Source: Warburgia ugandensis
Taxonomy: Eukaryota > Streptophyta > Magnoliopsida > Canellales > Canellaceae
Direction of reading: 5' to 3'
Assembly (NCBI GenBank): GCA_035236585.1
Contig: CP141127.1
Location: 64,213,495-64,277,494, forward strand
Length of the DNA stretch: 64,000 nt
Under the pieces are notes generated by a model. The model had not been told where the DNA came from and ran no database searches. It was given only the letters and a program-made list of their open reading frames with translations. This document shows positions 39,643 through 53,769 of this stretch, piece by piece. Both the position numbers and the translations under genes were made by a program. Numbering within the stretch: the first letter of the stretch is position 1; every line of letters starts with the position of its first letter.

Positions 39643-42600
39643 TTATGCGTCCAAAACATTTGCAAAGAGTGATGCAAACTTATCCATGTGAAGTGGAGAA
39701 AGAGTTACGTTAACTTGAACACCTCCTTCTCTTGCATCTGCCAAACTCAAATGTCCTTCCTTGGTCATGGTAACCATCTCCGCCCTGCTAGGCCTTCCCC
39801 ACCCAAAATCTATCTCATAGAACTTAAACCTAGGTGAACCAGAAACGTGCATTCTTAATGATGTTGGTTCCCAACCCCGGCTAAAGCATGTCTTGAAGAC
39901 TGCAAGAGGGTCCTCTTGAGCCTGGAGCACAGCCGTTTGGATCATTATGGTTGCAAATACGAACCCATCTTTTCCTAACAACTGGGAGGCCTTCGCTTTC
40001 AACTCCATATCCCTAACGCAATTAGCAAAATACTTTGTTGAGATCATACGAGAAGAGAAATATCGTCTGCAATCCATTGTGAAGTAGAAAACAGTGTCCT
40101 CATCCTCGCCCAATCCTTTGGCTTGAACGCCACAGGTCCAAGCATGTGCTGCAATAGCCACAAACGTGGAGACTGGAACTGAATGATAATATTTTTCATG
40201 CATTACTTGAGCTTTCAACCACTGGATATTTCTCCAAGTAAAATTGAAGGTCCGTCGGATAACCTGTGATGGATCTTCATTGCGATTTCTCATCCAAGTA
40301 GGTAACTGTTTGTTATGAAGTAAGACAAAACATTACCATCATTTAATAAAAACTATCAATTTAAACCATGCATATTTATGGAAAACGAGAATAACAATTG
40401 GTGGAAAAATATTCATCTCTCTTTCTAAGTATTGTCTTTCAAACTTTCTCTTCTTGTTAGGCCTTGCAAATAAAGGTTGAACCTGCTATCAAAGCTTAAA
40501 TTGCAGACACAATGCGAGAGACACCAAATGAGTCCATGCGGCTTAAGTAGGCGAGTCCTCAGCTGACATAGACTAAAAGCAGTAGCATTCTCTCATAATT
40601 TTTTAGTTGAGTACCAGCAGGGAACTACCGTTGGCAAACCTCCCTATTGATTGGAGAAAATTTGTTGCCTCCAGAAAGCATAATGTGAAAACTTTGAAAC
40701 AACTTCAACTCGGCCGAGTTTAGCACCGAGTCTATGAGTTTTAATACGGTGCCATATATGGACCATAAGGCAACTCAATTGACTGCAGATGGTGGGGACC
40801 GATTTTCGGATGTCTAGTAGCTCAAAACACTTGTAGATTAGATTGTTCTAGTATCTTAGAAACAATCGCTGACAGGGAAGGACAAGTTTGAAACTTTGTG
40901 TAAAAATATACAATAGTGAGTAATGGCCTTCTACTGCAGTCGCATAAGAAAGGCCTCCCTTGTTCTTGGTTAAAATTTGCGGCCCTCGTGGGTCTGGGTT
41001 TATTCATAAAAATCCCACTTGACAACTGGGAATGAAAAAAAAAACTGAAACTGTCTAAAATTTCACTCTCCAAAGTGTATAGTTTCAGGATGTTAGAATC
41101 ATTCAACTATACAACCAAAGCCGAAACACTCAAAATGAATGGGTTAGATCATCCAAAGGTGGGTCCCTATTATGAAAAAGTGATTTGTGATCGTGTGGCA
41201 ATCTATTTAGCATTTCACTTTAAAACAATGAGTTTTCTCAATTTTATTTTCACGTCACCGTTCATTTTAGAGATGCCATGAAAGTCTATTTCGATGCTTG
41301 CATTCATATAGTTGATATGGACCAACCAAATTGGGCCCACATGTAGTTTTAAGGCATTTAAATACTTGTACTAATGTAAGGACCTTGTAACAGTTTAGGA
41401 ATATGAGAGAGAACATATAGCCCTGTTGGATGATGGATCCTGGCCACTATTATGACATGGGGGAAAAATAGGCCTCAAAAAGTTGAAAACGAAAAGACAA
41501 GCACAGAACCTTAAGCAGATGAGGCTCTTGATCATAGCATCATCCGCTATACAAGATTCTTAGGGTACCAAAGAACTCTCTTTAATCAGTATTCAACAGA
41601 TTAATTATTCCCCTAAGCCAATATAAAGTTTTTCAGTCTCAAGGGCCACCGTCGTAAATTAATAAGTTTACTTATCAATAAGGAAATAAAATTTTATAAT
41701 TCCTTGTTACATAAATAAACGTGCTTGAGTTCCTTTTTCCCCTCTTTTGGTGAGAAAAAAGGCACAAGTATGAAAAGAGGTGACTGAGGTGGGACAAGCA
41801 TGACCGTGCTATGGTCTCATAATTCCTTGTTACATAAATAAACGTGCTTGAGTTTCTTTTTCCCCTCTTTTGGTGAGAAAAAAGGCCTAAGTATTGAAAG
41901 ACTTCCCTTAGATTAAGGCGACTGAGGCGGGACAAGCATGACCATGCTATGGTCTTTTAGGCGATGACTTGGTTGACTATTTCTTCTAGCGTGGTTTGCT
42001 TTTTTTTGTATGGTAGGGTATGGGTTGTACTCATGTAATTTTCTGATCATTAACGAACTTGCTGTATTCGATTGCTCTATTTCTAACGAACCACTTTCTG
42101 GTCCCAGGTTATACTTTCTTGTGGCCCATTGGTCTTATGTAATTTTTGTGATCTTTTCGATCGGTTAAAAGCAAATTTACCTAATTCTAAATAGAAAGAG
42201 AAATCTCAAAGTTTCCATGTTTATTGCATTGTTGATAAAGGTTGAAATAATGTTTGATTAAGAGAAAGTGTACTCACCTAAGAGCAGGTGTACGCACCCA
42301 TTTTTTACAAATAATGTAGAATTTATTTATTTTTATATATCTAAGCCTTTAGTCACATTTAGAATGCCAAAAATAAATAACCAACAGGAAAACAATGTCT
42401 TTAGATGATCCTGACCACTTATTTTGGATATTTAAAAAAATTAATATAAAAGATGGCCACAATTTTTACCTAAAAACACGTAGGCTACAACTATTCGATG
42501 GGGCATAAAATTAGAGTTCTAATTTATTTATGCTATTCTTAATATTATGAACAGCTTAGATTTGTAATAAACATTTTACTTTGAATGGCAAAAAAGGGAA

Positions 42601-43373
42601 ATAGGCCTTCCTCTTTTCTTAAGCGTGCAAGCTGTAAATGCTGTTCCGCGAAAAAAAAGGAGAAGAGATTTTCGGGACATGCTTAAACAAAACAATTGAC
42701 AACTCGTATAACATACCTCCGGTAAACAAGGAGCAAGCCTTTCTCGGTACTCTTTCGTAATCTCAAAGCCGAATGGATCTCTAAAGGCGGAACGGTCCCA
42801 ACAGACAGTAGGATCCGCATCGTACAAGCCGGTCTTACACATCTCAGCCCAGGACTTGACAAACTGAAGGTGGGCAAGTCCATCTACTGCTACGTGGCTG
42901 TAAGATATGCCGATAGACACACCACCGGCAAAGCGAGTAACTTGTACGGAGAACAACGGAGCTGGCAGTTCACCAATCTCCATCTTTGGCACAAGTGACG
43001 AGAAACCGGCACAGTCATGCACATCATTTCCAGCCAATTGAAAGATATCATCATCGGATTCGGCCTCGATAAAGTCAACACCGCCACCAGTGCAACTGAT
43101 CTCCAACTCATCAGACGCCACCGAGTAAATGAGTTGGCCAGAAAGTGGTCTATAGTTTCGAAGAGCGTGGGAGAGAGATTCCTTTAGTCTTTGAACAAGT
43201 GATGGGAATTGGGAGGTGTCCGTTTGGTAGAAGAAGAGCCTTCGGACATGGGGGAGGTGGAACATTATAACATCAAAGAAAGAGAGTTTGATAGATTCAA
43301 GTTCAGTTGTGGCGTCTGAGGAAGGGGTGACAATTGAGACATTGGTTACGCGGACTCGATCGACAACTGCCAT
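39643..43373 (-). CDS. BAHD acyltransferase (anthocyanin/phenolic-glucoside malonyltransferase type), two exons
   Basis: Exon 1 is 43373-42717 (219 codons) and exon 2 is 40305-39643 (220 codons plus stop). They join in phase 0 across a GT-AG intron (donor GAG|GTATGT, acceptor AACAG|TTACC) to give 439 aa, a normal BAHD length. The catalytic HxxxD is present as SHVAVDG (His160, Asp164), and the structural DFGWG is intact at 385-389. KYFANC at 310-315 corresponds to the YFGNC motif typical of the flavonoid/anthocyanin acyltransferase clade, with Gly replaced by Ala. The N-terminal LSFFDVIMFHLPHVRRLFFY is also typical of that clade. Such enzymes move a malonyl or hydroxycinnamoyl group from CoA to a sugar hydroxyl of phenolic glycosides in the cytosol. 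The exact donor and acceptor cannot be read from sequence. An in-frame ATG 15 codons upstream (43418) is possible, but family alignment favours MAVVDRV. No stop or frameshift is seen. Confidence 0.93.
40306..42716 (-). other. Intron of the BAHD gene (2.41 kb)
   Basis: A GT-AG intron between codons 219 and 220. It contains a direct duplication at 41696-41955. The frames inside it (40822-41106, 41075-41281, 41675-41935) have no recognisable product; the last only reflects the duplication. The boundaries follow from the reading frame and splice consensus, without transcript data. Confidence 0.85.
41696..41955. repeat. Tandem duplication in the BAHD intron
   Basis: Copy 1 (about 41696-41817) and copy 2 (about 41818-41955) both run from ATAATTCCTTGTTACATAAA to CATGCTATGGTCT. 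Copy 2 has about 17 extra bases near 41895-41920. The copies are nearly identical elsewhere, so the duplication looks recent. Confidence 0.9.
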
Positions 43374-45356
43374 TGTTGGACGGTTTGTTGCTGTAAAACT
43401 TTTGATCAGTACGAACATACAAGCAAAAGATGGTTGATGCAGTAAGAGAAATAATTCCTTTAATAGGGATTCCGTTGTGCCACAATATACGCGTTCTTTA
43501 CAAACAATTTCCAACGTCCATCAAACATACATGACAATGATGCTAGAAGAGGATATTTATCAACTCTCTCCAACTGTAACATCCATAAACATAATTGTTG
43601 TGACATATAAAATCTTTAGGATGAATCTGTAACGACTCCTTTCATTCAATGCTTGTAATGGCATTTCAATCAATGTGTTGTAACTTATACAATGTCTAGG
43701 GGAATGTGGATCCTTCTTCTTCCTAATACATTATTTGCTTCTCAAATAAGAAGATTGTAGAAATTTTTCCTAAAGCATGGTCACCAATGGGACAAAAAAA
43801 ATTTATAGGGACATTGTACTAGAAAAACATGGGACACGGAAAGGCATGTTCACATTCCATCTTTACCGACACTTCTTGGGACCCATGTTCCACGTAAGCA
43901 CGATCAAATCCGTTACTCGACAGCTAGCCACAAGTCCAATGATCCTAGACCCATCGTCCTGAGAACATTTTTCAGGGTTCAGCTAGCGCAATGTCAACCA
44001 TTTGATTTTACCGGTCTAGATCCGCGTGATATCCCTTTGGCATGCGACATGAACCATGTGGTCCCTGTGGATGGTCTACAAATTTGACGGTTTGGACCAA
44101 CACATAAGTTTTCAATGTGAAGACAAAAGTTGAGCTTCTCCCTACATTTCCGAGTTAAAGGGTTTTTTTCCCTTTATTTTTTTGCCCCAGACTAAGATTC
44201 ATAGCATTGTAGCAAAGCAGTGAAAATTGTTAATCAAGGCATGGGATGTGGGTTAGGTGCCTTGTCTCAAAACCAAGAGATTGTGGTTTAAGTATTTCAC
44301 CGTTTAACCTTTAGAGGGAAGAAAGGGAGGAGATGGAGATTGTTGTTGAAACTCGCTGCTTACCGATCAAAAGAAGCCATGGGATGTTCTGAATACCTTG
44401 AAAGAAACAAAAGGGTTCCAAGTGCCAAATACTTGACTAGAGACTCACAGCACAGAGAAATGATCACTCAAGGTATGAGACGTTCAGAAAATCGTGTAAG
44501 AAAGAAAAGGGCTTCCAGTTATGGGCTAGAACGAAGTGGCAAATCCACTCCCTCAGTTATGATCCTTCAGTTCTTGCTGGAAGCAAACACCAAGAGAATG
44601 GTTCTTGTGAAATCCGGCACGAATATCACTGGAGAATATAGCAGAATGTCTGTAGTATTCAGAATATTTGTAGTTCCTAATCATTCAATGTGTTCTACCA
44701 AATCCCATGATAGGAATTTGGGTACGACGAAGCATAGAAAACAGGAAACGGAAAGAAAACAGTGACAAGAAATATTCAGAGACAAATTCCCGGGAGGGAA
44801 TCTTATTTACAGAAAACAGTGACAACAAAGTTTCATTGAAAGAACTATATTATTCAGGCTGCCAGTAAACCTTCTGTGCTCACGTTCTTGTTGCTATAAT
44901 CAAGAAAACTGTGACCCATGTCTAAATATATAGTTTGAAAAAATCCATGTGAGAGAGTTGATACTCAGCCCATAAACGTTCAAAGATGTAAACAGAACAC
45001 TACCTAAGAAAAGGAGTGTTTGAGAACAGCCCATAAAAACTAAATCTGCAGATTGGATATATTTTTCTTTATTCAAAGAGGAAAGATCTTGGTTAAAATA
45101 GAAGAGCATGCGAAAGGCGTGCAATGTCATGCGACCTTTGTCTAGGTAACTAGAACTCTTAATGGACTTCTTGGTGTTGAGTTCGGACAGCAGCAGGATT
45201 AACCTCATTTCAAATTGTAAGATGAGAAATATAAACTAACTGCTGCTGGAGAGGCACTGAGATGAAGATTTACAGTATTATTCACAATTTACTCTACTAA
45301 TCACATCATTCTCTCTATTTATGTCCCAAAACTAAATTCTTACTCCATAATTACTA
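43374..45356. other. Intergenic region between the BAHD and MYB genes
   Basis: About 2 kb holding the BAHD 5' flank and the MYB 3' flank. The 141-codon plus-strand frame at 44340-44765 is Lys/Arg/Ser-rich with no recognisable domain, and I do not call it. No transposon signature is visible. Confidence 0.5.
45068..45073 (-). terminator. Possible polyadenylation signal of the MYB gene
   Basis: AATAAA on the minus strand, about 285 bases after the MYB stop codon, in an AT-rich stretch. Plant signals are loose, so this is only a candidate. Confidence 0.3.
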
Positions 45357-47193
<1,837 letters not shown>

Positions 47194-47298
47194 TGCTTCC
47201 TCTTCTTCTTCTCTCTTACTTTGTCTAAAAGGAAAAGTTCACGTCGAGAAACTTTGAGTTGTCACAGTTTGTGAAAAATAACCAAGGCAGCCCGCTGC

Positions 47299-47304
47299 TT
47301 TATA
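47299..47304 (-). promoter_or_regulatory. Candidate TATA box of the MYB gene
   Basis: CTATAAAG on minus, about 105 bases upstream of the MYB start codon. This would leave a 5' UTR of about 70-80 nt. It is the only TATA-like match I see close upstream; no transcript evidence. Confidence 0.4.
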
Positions 47305-50300
47305 GGAGGAAAAAGAGGAGATATGATGTGATACTTACGAGAAGACAAAAGTCACAGAGCCCCACAGCTCTTCTACTTCTATTCATGGAATTTTTCCTTC
47401 TCTCTCACAGCTCCTACTCCTTTTTTGGAGTAGCTTGGCTCCTCCATTTAATTGGTTTTCTTTTTCATTTTTATTTCAACCATTTTTCTCATATGGGACC
47501 ACTGTTGGTGATCAGGCCATTCATTTATAGGTTCCAAGTTGATTTATCCTAGCTACTCATGTAAGAAGTCAGTTATATGCAAGAGATCTTTGCCTAAGAA
47601 ATATCTACTTTAAGGCTGAGCCTATGAATGGTCTGGATCACCAAAGTATGGGACCGCACTTGTTGTTTAATAGAAAGTACACTTGTGGAAGCATGTGCAG
47701 CCACCATATAATTTCCTTCCGTGATTGATAACTTTAGGGTGATACCATAAATGGTATGGGTGGATGAAGGTCTTAAACATCCGTACCGCAAGCTCTACAT
47801 TACCCTCTCATATACTGATATTATAACTCTAAATACATAAGTAGACCTCATATTATAATATGTATCCTGAAACTTAACAACAACTGCAAAGAATCATATC
47901 TAATTGTATGGAAATCAATCTAGATAATGCATTGCTGAAATGGTCGCGGCGGAAATTTAGCACATGAAACATTAACAATGTTTTACAAAATTGTAAATAT
48001 ATTTTCCAATGATGTGACTACTTTTTAATGGCAGCTCCTAACCCAGTTTCATTCACCCGTGAAAATTTGCAAACTCTGACCTTAGACAAACTGAGAGACT
48101 ACAGCCCAGCATATATTAGTTGTTGATTGGGCAGACTAGTTCAATTTGCACCGTGCAGCTGCCATGCCTAATGATAGTAATTTAGACATACTATAGCTTT
48201 TGCATAGTATTCTATTTCATAATCCAAAAAGGACGTCACATGCACTGAAAGGGATTTATCTTCACTTAACAGGAATGTGGATACAGATTACAGTAGGAAA
48301 ATAAATCTTAGGTGCATGGAAACAGGCCCAAACAACAAGGCTCTCTCTTGCACAAGTGGCTCGCCTTTGTCCAAATAATTTAGTTGGGAATGAAGAAAAA
48401 CCAAGAGGAAAGATGTTGAGATTTCAAAGCTTTTTAGAGATTAAACAAATTGCTCGCATTGACCTTGGTTTCCTATTTGAAAGGCTCGACGAGGAGTGGG
48501 GGCCATGCCATATAATATCAATGCCCTCACTCCCACAAATACTAATTTCTTAGTAAAAAGGAGGCAGGCTCAGATCATGGGGAGAGAGAAAACACGCAAA
48601 GTCCTCTTCCATTTGTCCTTCTCTTGTTGTAAGAATCTCTGTTACGCATTTCATCATCAAGACGACCAATCCATAATCTAAGGTAAAGAGAACCGGTGAT
48701 GGTGCTGTTGATAACAAGATAAGTACGGATCAAAGACAAAACAAAAACTAGGGCTCTTGATTGGAATAAACCAAGCTAATTCTCTCTGTCAACCTCATTA
48801 AAAAATGAAAACCAAGTTGGGCCCACATTGCCCACCATCCATCTTGATTAGATGTTAACGATAATCGCCAGTAAACCTGATTCATTTTTTTTCTGAAAAT
48901 AACTATGAATAGATCTAGGGCTAGCTTGAATGTGGAATGCGATTGGACTTTGGGTTTAAATTATTGTATCAGCTTTTAAAATTATCGAAATTAAGTGTTA
49001 ACATCCAATTAGATTTCAAGCCTGTTTAAGTGTTAACTCTAACTTTTGTTATGATAGAAATGAAAAATAATGAATGTCATGCACCAAAACTTGTCTAAAC
49101 CATCTCTAGAATTTAATCAAATGCGCACGTCTACCGATCTGAACCATCTCGATTGTGTCCAGTTCTGAGATAGGCCAGGGACTGAGCTAAGGCCTTCTAG
49201 GGCAGTAGCACAAGAAGGAGCCTCGCTCCGCTGTGGTTCGTCACGGGTTGCTCCTGGTGGAGTGTGTTCATATTAATAATAATAAAAAGATGATAGTCCG
49301 TAGACTGAAATTTTAAAGAGTTGAAAGAATCAAGCCATTGAAAGAGTCCACTTTTCTCACGGCCATCAAAGGCTACTGTTTATCACTGGAATATTATGTG
49401 ATGCTAATTAACACTGCTAGTCTGTAACCCTTCGATAGAATGGAAGGTTGACATTGATATCAAGAGTAATAATTGTGCGTACAAAGTATAAATACCTTGA
49501 TGAGGGCGCTTAGAGAGAGAGGTTTTAAAAAAATCTAGTGCAAGAAAGCGTTCTGTTTTTGGCAAAATGAAGAAACGAAAACGACACATGAGAAGCAAAG
49601 CATGGGAGGAGAGAGCAGGAGGAAATTCCTTGATTATTTCCCAATCATCGGGTCATCAGTCTGGCCTTTTCCTTGCTTTTAAATATTATTTTTGGCACCC
49701 TCCTACTCATCGTTTCCATGGAAAATGCCATGAAAAGAGCCAGTGTTAGCGTGACCTCGGCCCAACCCCAAACCCTCTCCCCCAAGCAAAAGCGAAATGT
49801 CAACCAACCTGTGCAATTTCTTCCTCGTAATTTCTCGGCTAACCATCTATCCGATTTCCTCTAGCTACTTGATTTATTACAAATACTGTTGTGTATGAGA
49901 TGTACTCGAGAAACAAAACCTTATGCATATATTATAAGATGTATAATTTTGCTGGGCCATAGCCCAAAATTCGGACGGATAGGATGCTTCGATCAACCTG
50001 TAGATGCGTTGCATTCAATAACCATACTTGTGAGAAAATGAACTATAAGACACTTTATTTTCTCATCTCCAACTCGTTAAGAGCATCCGCATGACACGTA
50101 CCAAGATTGACTAGATAAAAAGTCTCTTGGGTAGGTATTACTTGGGACGGGACCGATGCCATCAACATTTGACCTTTCTGATTTTTCTACCGGACCCTTT
50201 GTTTTATTTACGGAAACAAGTAAGATTGTGGACTTTCATGAGTTTAACTAGACACAACAAAGTCAAATAAATTCCTGCCGCAACGGGCTTTGTTGGCTAA

Positions 50301-51180
50301 GTCATGCTTCAGCTGTTACACCTGGCTGCCCGATCGGATGATCGATGCCGCCCATATGTTAGGTCAATCATTGGTTGACGATGGTTGAAGAACTAAACCA
50401 ATCACACAATCTCACAAGTCTAATCATACACATTTTATATGATGCGTTAAATGTGACCCACCGCCCAAATTAGTCTCTGAAGTCTTAATCTTCTACTTGA
50501 CATCCAATTAGTTACAAAGAGATAGCTGGATCCAAATCATATTTATAAATTTGGTTGATTCAAAGTGTGGCCTAGAAGAATGGTTACTACATGGTCAATT
50601 GCTTCCCTTGTTAAATTATCAATCAAGTAGGCTCATTCAGATCACCAAACACGAGACTGGACTCGTTCCTTGTGCCTCCAACTAGCAGTTTTACCTTTTG
50701 AATGGCTGTACATTATGAGTCATGATCCGAATGTCTTCATTACATGTGAATTTTATCTTCGGATAACTTTAAGGAAGTAGTCTTTGATTGACCATAGTAC
50801 CTCTATTTTAACAAATGATACTACCTCTATTTTAAACCAAAAATTAAGGAAAATAAACCTTGAATCAAGAAGCAAATCACCTACACATACTCCTCAATCT
50901 AATCGCTGGCCCAATGGAAACTTATGACCAAGCATATTTCAAAGGAGATGCTGCCAATTGCTCTATACATTTGTTGGCATTGTTGGTTTTCTTTGATCAT
51001 CTATACTATATATAAAGCAAACAGCACTTATATGGGACAGCCAACAGATTTACCAAGTGGAAGGAGTGGTTGCCTTCTATATAGTAAAACAATAAATAAG
51101 AGAAGATATAAGATATAATTATATGATATTATATGTTGCTAAATAAGATAAATATAATTATGTAGCACATATAATATAAA
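47305..51180. other. Intergenic region upstream of the MYB gene
   Basis: About 3.9 kb with no supported gene. The reading frames of 60-97 codons have no domain I recognise. A GC-rich segment at about 49150-49270 is unassigned. The last 100 bases (about 51090-51190) are extremely AT-rich, bordering the LINE. Distal MYB regulatory DNA would lie here but cannot be identified from sequence. Confidence 0.5.
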
Positions 51181-51367
51181 TATATAAGATATGTTAGGAA
51201 TACATAGAAAGGATATTTTGGAAAAAGGTGGCAGGACATTTATAGGAGCATACTTTAATTGTTATGTAGGAAAAGAAAAGGAAGGATATGATAGGGTACA
51301 TGGAAAGTATAGTATTAGAGAAAAAAATGAGATGGGAGAAGTTATCATAGATTTTGCTTTAGCATAT

Positions 51368-51551
51368 AACCTAGCTATAGCTATGGAAGGGGAGCCTTAG
51401 CACAATGGTTGAGTTATCACCATGTGACCTAGATTCCTAGGTTCGAAATACACAAGGTAAGGCTACATACTATAGGCCTTTTTTATCCCAGACCTTACAT
51501 ACCCAAGAGCTTTGTGCACCTTGTTGTCCTTTTTATCTAACCTAGCTATAG
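51368..51551. repeat. 13-bp target-site duplication around the SINE
   Basis: AACCTAGCTATAG at 51368-51380 and again at 51539-51551. The two copies are identical. Confidence 0.95.
51381..51538 (+). mobile_element. Au-type SINE
   Basis: The body starts near GGGGAGCCTTAGCACAATGG (a tRNA-like A box) and has GGTTCGAAAT (a B box) near 51440. It continues ACTATAGGCC ... GAGCTTTGTGCACCTTG and ends GTTGTCCTTTTT. This order and wording match the Au SINE family of angiosperms. At about 158 bp it is slightly shorter than a full copy. The 13-bp duplication shows retroposition into the LINE. Confidence 0.85.
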
Positions 51552-52300
51552 TAAACACATACTTTAAGATGAGAGATGAATACTTACAAATATTTAAAAG
51601 TAGACTATATAAAATTCAAATAGACTTTTTTCTACTTAGGAATACTAAAAGATCAGAGTCTAACCTCACGACATAGGTTAATAGTTATGGATATCTACAT
51701 CAAAATATGGAAGACAGAAAATGAACTTAATATGTGTCCAAAAACTAAGTGATGGAGATCAAAAGAAAAGAACATAATATCATTTACAAACAAGTTGATA
51801 GTAGAAGGAAACTAGAATAATGAAACAAAAGTAAACACCATGTAGACTAATATGGCCAAGTCTATTAAGAAAGTAACAAAAGATGTCTTAGAAGTATTTA
51901 AAGGTAAAATGTAACCTATAAAGGAAACTTGGTAGTGGAGTGAAAAGTGAAAAAAGTTATTAAAGAGAAATAGGTGTCTTAAAGCATGATGAGGTATAAA
52001 AATAAAATAAAAAGTTGAGCAATATAAGAATGCTAAAATGGTTACTAAGAGTGTAGTAAGTGAGGCTAAACTCAGATAATGTGATGATCTCTATAATAGT
52101 TTAAGATCAAGAGAAGGTGAGAAAGATATGTTTAAACTCACAAAAGTAAGAGAACATAAGAGTAAGGACTTAGACATGTTAAGTGTATTAAAAGTGATGA
52201 GCAAAGGGTGCTAGTCAAAGATGGTGGGATTAAACAAAGATGAGAAAGTTACTAAATGATAATTACTTGAAGAATATAGAGATTGAAAATTCCATAAACC

Positions 52301-52691
52301 CAAATAACATTGGACATTATAAATATGACCATAGGATTAGAATACTTAAACTAAAAGAGGTTTTGAAAAAGATGAAATCATGAAAGGCTCTGAGGACCGA
52401 TGGTATACCAATAAAGGTTTGGAAGTATATGGCAGATATTAAAGTATTTTGGTTGATAAAATTGTTTGTAAGGATTGTAGAATAAAAAAAAATGTCACAT
52501 GAATGGAAGAAGAACTCTATTATATCTATTTATCAAATAAAGGAGACATACAAAGTTGCACTAATTATTGGAGGATCAAACTTATGAGCCATACTATAAA
52601 ACTTTTTGAAAGTTTAATTGAGAAGAGGCTACAACATGAGAAGAGTATATCAAAGAACCAAATTAGTTTCATTCCTAGGAGGTGTACCATG
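52301..52691 (+). pseudogene. LINE reverse transcriptase N-terminal half
   Basis: About 52340-52480 has LKEVLKKMKS-like and DGIPIKVWKYM-like residues (family: KMKxGKAxGPDGIPIEVWK). Then come NKGDIQSCTNYWRIKLMSHT, IKLFESLIEKRL and QISFIPRRCTM, matching NKGDIQxCxNYRGIKLMSHT ... QFGFMPGRSTM. The reading breaks at ACCATG, where the 2.07-kb insert begins. Confidence 0.9.
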
Positions 52692-52880
52692 TGTTGTGCC
52701 AAATCTACTATAGATTAGAGATTTGACTACCAGGGTCATAGATCTATAATAAGACAATCATACACATAAGAAGAGATAGTTTATGTGGTTCAACTATCAT
52801 GGCTACATCTACTGGAGAGGAGGATGATATTTTACTATCTAATCATATTACATATGAGGAGGAGGAGGAGGAGGAGGAGG
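52692..52880. repeat. Left terminal inverted repeat of the 2.07-kb insert
   Basis: It pairs with 54578-54765 at roughly 65-75% identity by eye, with small indels. Its inner end is a (GAG)n run (52856-52882), matching a GAA/GAG-rich inner end in the other copy. Confidence 0.75.
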
Positions 52881-52890
52881 AGGCAAAGGA

Positions 52891-53550
52891 GCGACGCATT
52901 GTCACAGCCAGATACAGAGAAGGAAATGTTAATCACACAATCCATTGTTAGTGGTGGAACAAAAACGTTGATAGCACACTTGCCAGTAGAAAAGAGATAG
53001 TCAACCAAGGGAGGGAAGAAGAAATCAACTGAAGAGCTCTAGTGCCACCAAGTGTTGGTAGAGCGGCAAATACGATGGAAAGAAAAGTGAAAAGAAGGAA
53101 GAATCTAGAAAGAAAAGAGTGTGCCTGGAATCATAGAGTTTCAACATTGAAGGATTTTGAGCATGAGATTTTCAATGAGTTAGACGAACAGATAAGGATC
53201 CATTGATAAAGGGATTTGAAATTCAGAAAGTGGAAGAAGTTGGGATCTAGAAGGAGAGAGACAAGATTAGCAAGCTGTTGTAGCAAAAGAGCAACTGTCG
53301 ATCGTAGAAGAAAGGAGAGACACAGAAGGAGTTGAGCATCGTCATGGCTAGATACAGAGAAGGAAATGCCAATCGTGCAATTCATCGTCAGTGGTGGAAT
53401 AGAAATGCAATCACACACTCACCGGTGGAAAGTGACAATAGACTAAGGGAGAGAAGAAATCTACTATTGGGCTATGGTGTCGCCGAGTGTAGGTGGAACA
53501 ATGAATACGATGGAAAGAAAAGAGAAAGGAAAGAAGAGAAAGAGGATAGA
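52891..53550. repeat. Two ~215-bp direct repeats inside the insert
   Basis: About 52891-53105 and 53331-53545 share AGATACAGAGAAGGAAATG, TCAGTGGTGGAA-like and TACGATGGAAAGAAAAG in the same order, offset by about 440 bp. The copies differ by many substitutions. Frames through them are not recognisable. Confidence 0.75.
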
Positions 53551-53769
53551 AAAAAGAGTTAAGTAGAAGGGGCTATCAGTATGACAACTGAAAGTGGGGG
53601 AAGATAGGCAAAAGGGATGAGTAAAAAAAAATTAGATCCCCTAGAAATTGATATTGGTCCCCTTCGTAACTAGAACAACACCCCTAATTCTAATAAAGAC
53701 ACCCCTTGGGAACAAAATAGTAATATAAAAAATGATATTTGACAACCTTTATTTAGGAAAACCAATATT

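Larger units (their letters stand above)
51181..52300 (+). pseudogene. LINE endonuclease domain and linker remnant (interrupted by SINE)
   Basis: About 51230-51380 reads GAYFNCYVGKEKEGYDRVHG, then EVIIDFALAYNLAIA. This matches the EEP-nuclease segment GGDFNGHVG ... ERVHGG ... ILDFAxAYDL of plant LINEs (GDFN appears as GAYFN). After the SINE the frame continues with IQIDFFLLRN (like TQIDYFLxR). The linker VNTMWTNMAKSIKKVTKDVL and KETWWWSE near 51830-51940 matches the family. Several stops are present. Confidence 0.85.

Noticed and set aside
44340..44765. 141-codon frame between the BAHD and MYB genes
   Set aside because: No recognisable domain, no splice-compatible neighbours, composition like random basic codons; not enough to call a gene.
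49150..49270. GC-rich patch suspected of being a tRNA-derived element
   Set aside because: No A/B box spacing, no target duplication and no match I recognise.
51390..51470. tRNA gene suspected from A- and B-box-like sequences
   Set aside because: No cloverleaf can be closed; body and 13-bp duplication fit an Au SINE.
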